Below, piece by piece: positions 58,258 to 64,000 of a DNA stretch of 64,000 bases. A program made the position numbers and the translations under genes. Positions within the stretch are counted from its first letter, which is position 1. Each line of letters opens with the position of its first letter. The DNA lies in contig CM042044.1 in NCBI GenBank assembly GCA_023525975.1, positions 8,666,501 through 8,730,500 on the forward strand, read 5' to 3'. This DNA comes from Smallanthus sonchifolius (lineage: Eukaryota; Streptophyta; Magnoliopsida; Asterales; Asteraceae). The notes beneath the pieces were generated by a model, which was given only the letters and a program-made list of their open reading frames with translations, searched no databases and had not been told where the DNA came from.

Positions 58258-61054
58258 ATGGCACAGAGCAATGGATTTGAAGACATCGGCAGCATCAACC
58301 GACCACCAAGATTGGTATCTGGGGAAGACTACGACATGTGGAAGAATCGCATGGAAATCTTTTTCTGTTATCAGGAGTACGGAATGTGGAAATCCATCAG
58401 GGGTTGGACCCTACACTCCCATGGTGGCCTCTGCTGACTCTGGAGGACCACCAGTTCCAAAGGAGCCCTCCAAGTACTCAGAAGAGGATATAAAGAAGAT
58501 GGAGGTGGATTTCAAGGCACTAGGAGCTATTCAAATGTGCATTCCAAATGAAGTTTTTCATAACTTCAGAAGTTACAAAACTGCTAAAGAGCTCTGGGAG
58601 GCTCTTGAGAAGATGTTTGCTGGCTCAGAGGAAGTCAAAGAAAACAGAAGAGACATCCTGAAGCAGCAATACGAAAACTTCGTATGGAAGGAAGGTGAGT
58701 CAATAACCGTTTTGTATAACAGGTACACTTACCTGGTAGGAAAACTGCAGTGCTCCAAAGTAAAGCTAGAGAATGAAGATATTCTCAAAAAGTTTATCAG
58801 ATCTCTCCCAAGCTGCTGGACACTATACACAATGTCTATAAGAAGAACGGAGAATCTGAAGACTCTTCATATGACTGAGCTATTCGGTATGCTCAAAACC
58901 TACGAATTAGAGATGATTCAGGCCAATGAAAGGAGCTCAAGCTACCAAACAGCTTCAACATCCACCACCACCTCTTCTGCTTTTCACTCTGACCACTCAG
59001 GTCCTAGTGCTAGCAACTACTATCCTCCCATAGTCACACATCCTCAAACTCCTACCTCTCAATCAAATACCTTACCATTTCTTCTTGAAGCTCCTCCTCA
59101 AGCCTCAACCTCTGCGGCTTTTGTTTCTGAAAACTCAAGCAACATGTCCTTTATCAAGGAGGATCTGGAATGCTTCCATCCATATGACTTAGAAGAAATG
59201 GACATACAACACTCGTATGCCATGTTATCTATAAGAGCAAAAAGGTTCTACTCTAGAACTGGAAGACCCATTCCAAGTAATAACTCCAACACCAGAGTTG
59301 GCTTGGATAAAAGCAAACTAAGATGTTACAATTGTAACCAACTGGGTCATTTTGCTAGAGAATGCAAGGCACCTAGGGCAAACCCAGCAGCTCACCAAGC
59401 CCAACCAAGACAACAACAGCAACAAGCTACTCCTCCAGCTCAAACTGCAGCGTGTGCAGCTGTTGGAACATCTGACTTTGACTGGAGCTTCCAATATGAA
59501 GATCTGCCTGCTAACAACCAAGCTCTTATGGCAGACACAACCGAGATACCGCCTCAGGTATATGAACATATATGTTCCCAAGCCTGTATTGATAAGGTTT
59601 TAGGCTACAGAAAGCATAATCAAAACCTCATAGATCAAAATGAAGAGTTTCATCAAATGAAATCTGAATTCAAAAAGGTCGAAGACAGTTACAAAGAAAA
59701 AATTAACTGCCTAAAGAAAGAGATTTCATCACTAAAACATGAACAAACCAATTTTGAAACTCAGATTGATGATCTACTGGCCAGATTAAAAGCTACTAGA
59801 GCAGAATTGGCAGAACAGAAAGTTCATGTTGACAAATATGAAATTGCATCCAAAAAGCTGCAAAGACTTTTGGATGCTCAAATTCATGCAAAGGTAAAAA
59901 CTGGTATGGGGTATCATGCTGAACAATATCAAGCCGTTGCACCTCCTGCTGACTACGTTACCATCCATGAACCAAGCTTCAATCTCTCAAATCTTGAAAA
60001 GGCCAACCGAGATGTTGATCCTTCAATACATGAACCACTGGTGCAAGAATACACTACCTCGTCAGAATCTGAGTCAACTTGCACAGAGTCCAATAAAACT
60101 GAGGAGGTCTCATCACCAATACAAGTACCAGAACCGCCTGTTCTTGAAGTCATTCAAACAAGTACTCCTGTTCCTTTACCAGCTGTTTCGGTTCCTATAT
60201 CTTTCAACCAAATCAAAATTAGTTATCCTCCAGAAGGAAGAAAGCTAAATGTTGAAAAGGGGCAGTCTTCAACCTCAAAGCCAAAGAGAAAGGTGTTTGA
60301 CATATGTCATGCGCCTGGAGAAAGAGTTCCACATGTTCAAAAGACATTAGAAGAAGCCACCTTTGAGCACAACAAAGCTCAACCATGGAACTTTAAAGAC
60401 CTATTCAAAAGAAAGGACTATGTTTACCTTTCAAGGGACAAACTAGCCTAATCATGCTTTGTCTGTGGAAAATACAACCACACTGCCAGCACCTGCTTCT
60501 ACTACCTTCAGCAGCAAAGAAACCTCAAAGAACATGCTTTTGAGAAGACAAAGAAGAACAAACAGGTAAGAAGGTTTGAAGCCAAGACAACTCAATTCAG
60601 AAACTCTCTTTCACCACCAAGGGATCAGTTGTCAAAACCTCAACAATCTTGTATCAACTGTGGTGAATCAGACCACTTTGCTGTAAATTGTAAGTTTAAT
60701 CCTTTCAATCAGATTCTTCTTCCAACCCCAATTATACAAAAGCCTATCAGTAAGGTGAAGAAGGATAGGCATACGTCTGTTCTTAAACCTTCAGCTGCCA
60801 ACAAAACTGCTGCTGATCGAGTAAAACCCAAGCAACCAAAAGGAAAGCCTTCAGCAGCAACAAAGTCTGCAGCTGCTCAAGTAAAACCATCAGCAGCAAC
60901 AAAATCTGCTGCTGATAAGTCAAAGTCCTCAGATGCAGCTTCTGCTGCTGAGAAGGCAAAGAGAGCTGGAAAACCACTAACTCAACAATGGAAGGCAAAG
61001 AAACCACCAAGCATCATCATTGGTTCAGTTGAATGTGTTTATCCTTTGTTGTAA
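58258..61054 (+). pseudogene. Copia (SIRE-like) gag, with one frame change and one stop
   Basis: The true start is the ATG at 58258 (MAQSNGFEDIGSINRPPRLV, SGEDYDMWKNRMEIFF). Near 58400 an extra base moves the frame, after which it is open from GPYTPMV to 60451. Domains: gag UBN2-like region (CIPNEVFHNF, ELWEALEKMFAGSEEVKENR, FIRSLPSCW), then a CCHC knuckle CYNCNQLGHFAREC near 59325, a coiled coil at about 59640-59890 and a Ser/Thr-rich part. A TAA at 60449 is followed in the same frame by CFVCGKYNHTASTC, CINCGESDHFAVNC and a Lys/Ala-rich tail to 61054. Three knuckles and over 900 codons are large for Copia gag. Capsid-type role in particle assembly is family knowledge. Confidence 0.85.
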
Positions 61055-61655
61055 ATGTGTTTGTCCTTTGTTGTAAATAAAAGTTATATGTCAGCAGCAT
61101 TTTTGTCCTTCAGCTGCTGACAGGTTTAATCTTCAGCAGCAAAAGATTTGCAGCTGACTGCTTTAAGTTATCAGCAGGAACAGGTTTCCTGCGGATTTCT
61201 TTAAGGCTGTCAGCAACAACATCCTTGCGGCGGATTATTAAATCCATCAGCAGCAGATGAGTTTGCTGCTGACAGACTTAACCTTCCGCAGCAATTAAGG
61301 TTGCAGCGGACAGGCTTCCTCATCCACAGCAACCAAGTTTGCTGTTGATGGGTAAATTTAAGTCAAAATTAACTTTTACCCGCTGTAAAAATTAACGTCA
61401 ATCTTTATCATGACTGCCTCGGTGTATTACAGCTGTAACAATAAAAAGTAAATAAGGTTGTACTGTACAAGTCATCTTGCTTTTTCTCTCCTCTGCCGTT
61501 ATAAAAACAAATCAAATTTCCTTACCACCTCTTCACCTTCAATTTCACCCTAAACCCACATCACTTTCTCTCAAGTCCCCACCATATTCAAGCCCTTCAT
61601 CTTTAAAACATTCAAAGCCTCTCATATTCTAACCTTCCCTCCAAATCAAACGACA
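61055..61655 (+). promoter_or_regulatory. Spacer with GCTGC-rich repeats and a TATA-like box before the second ORF
   Basis: 61060-61350 contains over a dozen CAGCAGC/GCTGCTGA-type motifs like those in the LTR. TATAAAAA lies at 61500-61507, about 150 bp before the ATG at 61656, and is followed by a C/T-rich leader (CTTCACCTTCAATTTCACCC). This looks like an internal promoter and leader; no transcript evidence is available. Confidence 0.45.
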
Positions 61656-63848
61656 ATGGCAGACATCAATAACCTTGATGATAAGTTCTCCCCATACCAC
61701 AACCTTACAGCATATCTTACCAAAGGAAAGAAATCCGAAGGATTTAATGATATGATCGACTTCTTATGTCGATCAAAAATCTACTTTGCCCTCACAACCA
61801 ACCCTACCATATATATCCCTCATATGAAGGATTTTTGGAGTACCGCCGTCTACTCAACCGAACAGGGGATTCCTCAAATTAAAGCCAAAGTAGACGGCAA
61901 TGATATCACCATCTTGGAAGCCACACTCAGAAAACATCTTAAGCTTCAAGATGAGGGAGCAGCCATCTCATACTCGAAGGACGAATACATGAGGACCTTT
62001 GTATCCATTGGATACACTGGAAATCAGACCGAGTATACGATCGAGAAGGCGCTGATGGGCCCTCCATGGAAGTATCTTTGCCACACTCTTCTCCAATGCA
62101 TATCCCAGAAGAGGAGTGGATGGCATCAGGTGAGCTCCGCACTTGCCTCCGCCTTCCATGGTATGGTCACTAACCAAGGCTTCAACTTTGCACACCTCAT
62201 CTTTGAGGGTTTGAGATATAACCTTCAAGAGGGTGCAAAGCAACAATTTTTTATGTACCCAAGATTCTTGCAGGAAGTTTTCAATCAAGAACTAAAAGAA
62301 CTTTCAAAACCTGCAAGAATCTACATCATGTTGGGATATAAAAATAATATTTTTCAAAGCATGAGAACTGTTTCCAAAAAGTTCTCAGGGGTCAATGTTC
62401 CATTGTTATCTACAATGCTGAACATACAGAGTACCCCGGGTGACAGTTCAGCAATCCCAGCTGATACTAGTCCCACACCCTCCACCTCACATCCTGAATA
62501 ACAATCTGCTTCTACCATTCGAACCCCTGTGCATACTACTAAGGATGCACAGGCACAAAAATTACTTACCCCTCTTTTGGATGTTATCGTTCAACCGGAA
62601 CACAGGGCCCCGGTTGCAACGACATATACTAGGAAAAGGGGCAAGAGAACTCCTTCTTCTCTTGCCTCCAAGGCCCAAACCCAACCTAACAGCCCTCACT
62701 CAGAATCACAACATTCTGGTGATAATATCATAAGAGACAGCCACATTATTAGGGAGACTCCTTTGGATGTCTCTCTATTAGGATCAGGATCACTTCCCGG
62801 ATCCATAGAACAATCCCCTGAGCCTTTCCTTTCTCTTCTGAACTTAAGTGTTGAGGAACCTGATCAAGATGGTGTACCTTCTCCAACTACCACTATCTCG
62901 GAGGTACTGATTGATCTTACTTCCAACACACCCAACCTAAGTTCTTCTACCCTGAAGGTCCACTCTAGGAGTTATGAAAAAGTGGATGTGGAAGAGGCTG
63001 TCACTACTGCTAGTCCATCAAATGACCAGGAGGACAGTGACAACATTGCTAAGACCTCAACCACAGCAACTCAAAGTGAGGATGCTTCCTTGGAAACTCT
63101 CCTCACTGAGAGGAATCCCAGGTGCCAAGAAACCATGGGTGATGGGGATGAAGAGGCTAAGCCTAAGGCCCCATCTGGATCCCAGGATTCCACAACTGTG
63201 GATGAGGACAGACTGAAACTTCATAACTTGGAATTGACGGCCAGGGTGGCTATGCTAGAGGCTGAAGTGTCCAAACTAAGACACCAAGTCTCTATGCATG
63301 AAGCCTATCAATGCCCAACTGTACCTACTCCCTCCCTTGTATCAGTGGGCACCCAAACTGATGCTTATTTGTCCACTGATGCAACCAAAAAGGGGGAGAT
63401 GGTCCCAATGGACGAAGACTCAGACAGTCTTGACGACTGGATTCAAGAGTAAGCTGTATTTCAAAGTACACTTTTCAAGCTAGCTTTTGTACAGGTTCAT
63501 GACTTGCCAGCTTCAGATAACGAAGAAGAAGAGACATCTGAATACTGGAAGTTAGTCGTCAGGGCTGTTGATGAGATGCTGAATGATGCCGAAGACACAG
63601 AACAAACATATGCATCTTTCAGCATCATCCCTGAAGCAGCAACTATCATAAGTCACTCCACTGCCCCCCAATTTCCACTGACTTCAACACAGCTAGAGTT
63701 TGATACAATACTAGCTTGGGGGTATGATGGAAAGTCTGAGAGGTTCTGGATTGGTTGGGAGTTTGGTGGAGTAGAAGAGCTAAACTGGGACTTTCCAACA
63801 CTATCCAAGTCCTTCACCTATACCATCTATAATGCATCAACAACTTAA
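61656..63848 (+). CDS. Second retroelement ORF, plant-transposon-protein-like, with two in-frame stops
   Basis: Frame 61656-62501 (281 residues) starts MADINNLDDKFSPYHNL; residues 20-240 form a globular part (FNDMIDFLCRSKIYFALT, PHMKDFWSTAVYS, MGPPWKYLCHTLLQCIS, FNFAHLIFEGLRYNL, FFMYPRFLQEVFNQ). It resembles proteins annotated in composites as putative plant transposon or synaptobrevin/longin-like, from memory. After a TAA the same frame continues at 62502-63452: Ser/Thr-rich, with a coiled coil near 63210-63310 and an acidic end. After another TAA it goes on at 63504-63848. The stops could be mutations or could separate proteins. No protease, integrase or RT motif is visible. Function unknown. 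Confidence 0.6.
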
Positions 63849-64000
63849 CGGACCTCTCAGCAGAACTTGCCATTGGAAGGTTCTATGACTTGATGGAGGA
63901 TAATCTACCCAACTTTCAAAGATAAATATAAGCAGCAAAAAGGATAGCCTATCCTGAATCTTCAACAGCAGCAGAAAGAAGACTGTCTCCTAGAAGACTT
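63849..64000 (+). other. Continuation of the retroelement to the window edge
   Basis: AT/GC balance and AGCAGCAGAAAG motifs continue the coding style of the preceding ORF, but no frame can be closed inside the window. Confidence 0.4.

Overview
The window is eukaryotic nuclear DNA from a flowering plant. It has AT-rich intergenic DNA, GT..AG introns with plant-type exons, and proteins recognisable as plant families: a SIS3-like RING E3 ligase, a BURP-domain PG1-beta protein, DEG9 and mitochondrial uL29m. It also carries dense nested plant transposons (hAT, MULE, Harbinger MITEs, Helitrons, LINE/RTE, Copia and Gypsy). The flavour of the repeats suggests a composite-family (Asteraceae) eudicot; that is an inference from memory, not a measured result.

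Four host genes are supported. (1) 155-1326 (-): the 5' seven exons of a SIS3-like membrane RING E3 ligase, running off the left edge. (2) 12040-14099 (+): a two-exon BURP/PG1-beta-like cell-wall protein. (3) 25027-29438 (-): a complete nine-exon DEG9-type Deg/HtrA serine protease with catalytic triad H145/D176/S254. (4) 36772-41864 (-): a three-exon mitochondrial ribosomal protein uL29m, with a 2.2-kb MULE in its last intron.

Most of the rest is transposon. Target-site duplications (TSDs) bound many elements precisely: MULEs at 4311-4893 and 36933-39163; hAT elements at 11222-11784, 16454-17001, 21479-24350 (with a dead transposase), 34999-35162, 35394-35748 and 54948-56037; and Tourist-like MITEs at 31494-31750 and 31754-32053. 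Helitrons, defined by TC..CTAG ends between A and T, lie at 10602-11111, 32384-32730, 43714-44112 and, as a composite, 46838-51755. Two more Helitron 3' ends are at 6179 and 31424; the latter closes a segment holding pirin exon fragments. A 5'-truncated RTE LINE lies at 44531-45900, and an older L1-type LINE fragment at about 34845-35940 is split by two hAT MITEs. A CDPK kinase pseudogene lies at 19001-19399.

The right end (about 57390-64000) is a Copia-like element. It has an LTR end, a primer-binding site, a broken gag with three zinc knuckles, and then a second large ORF region preceded by its own TATA-like sequence. No pol domains are visible before the window edge.

The points most worth a second look are a six-copy array of 3' splice-site sequence in DEG9 intron 2, with a two-copy equivalent in the SIS3-like gene; MULE termini built from repeated short inverted motifs and carrying the transposase start codon; and the gag-plus-extra-ORF retroelement.
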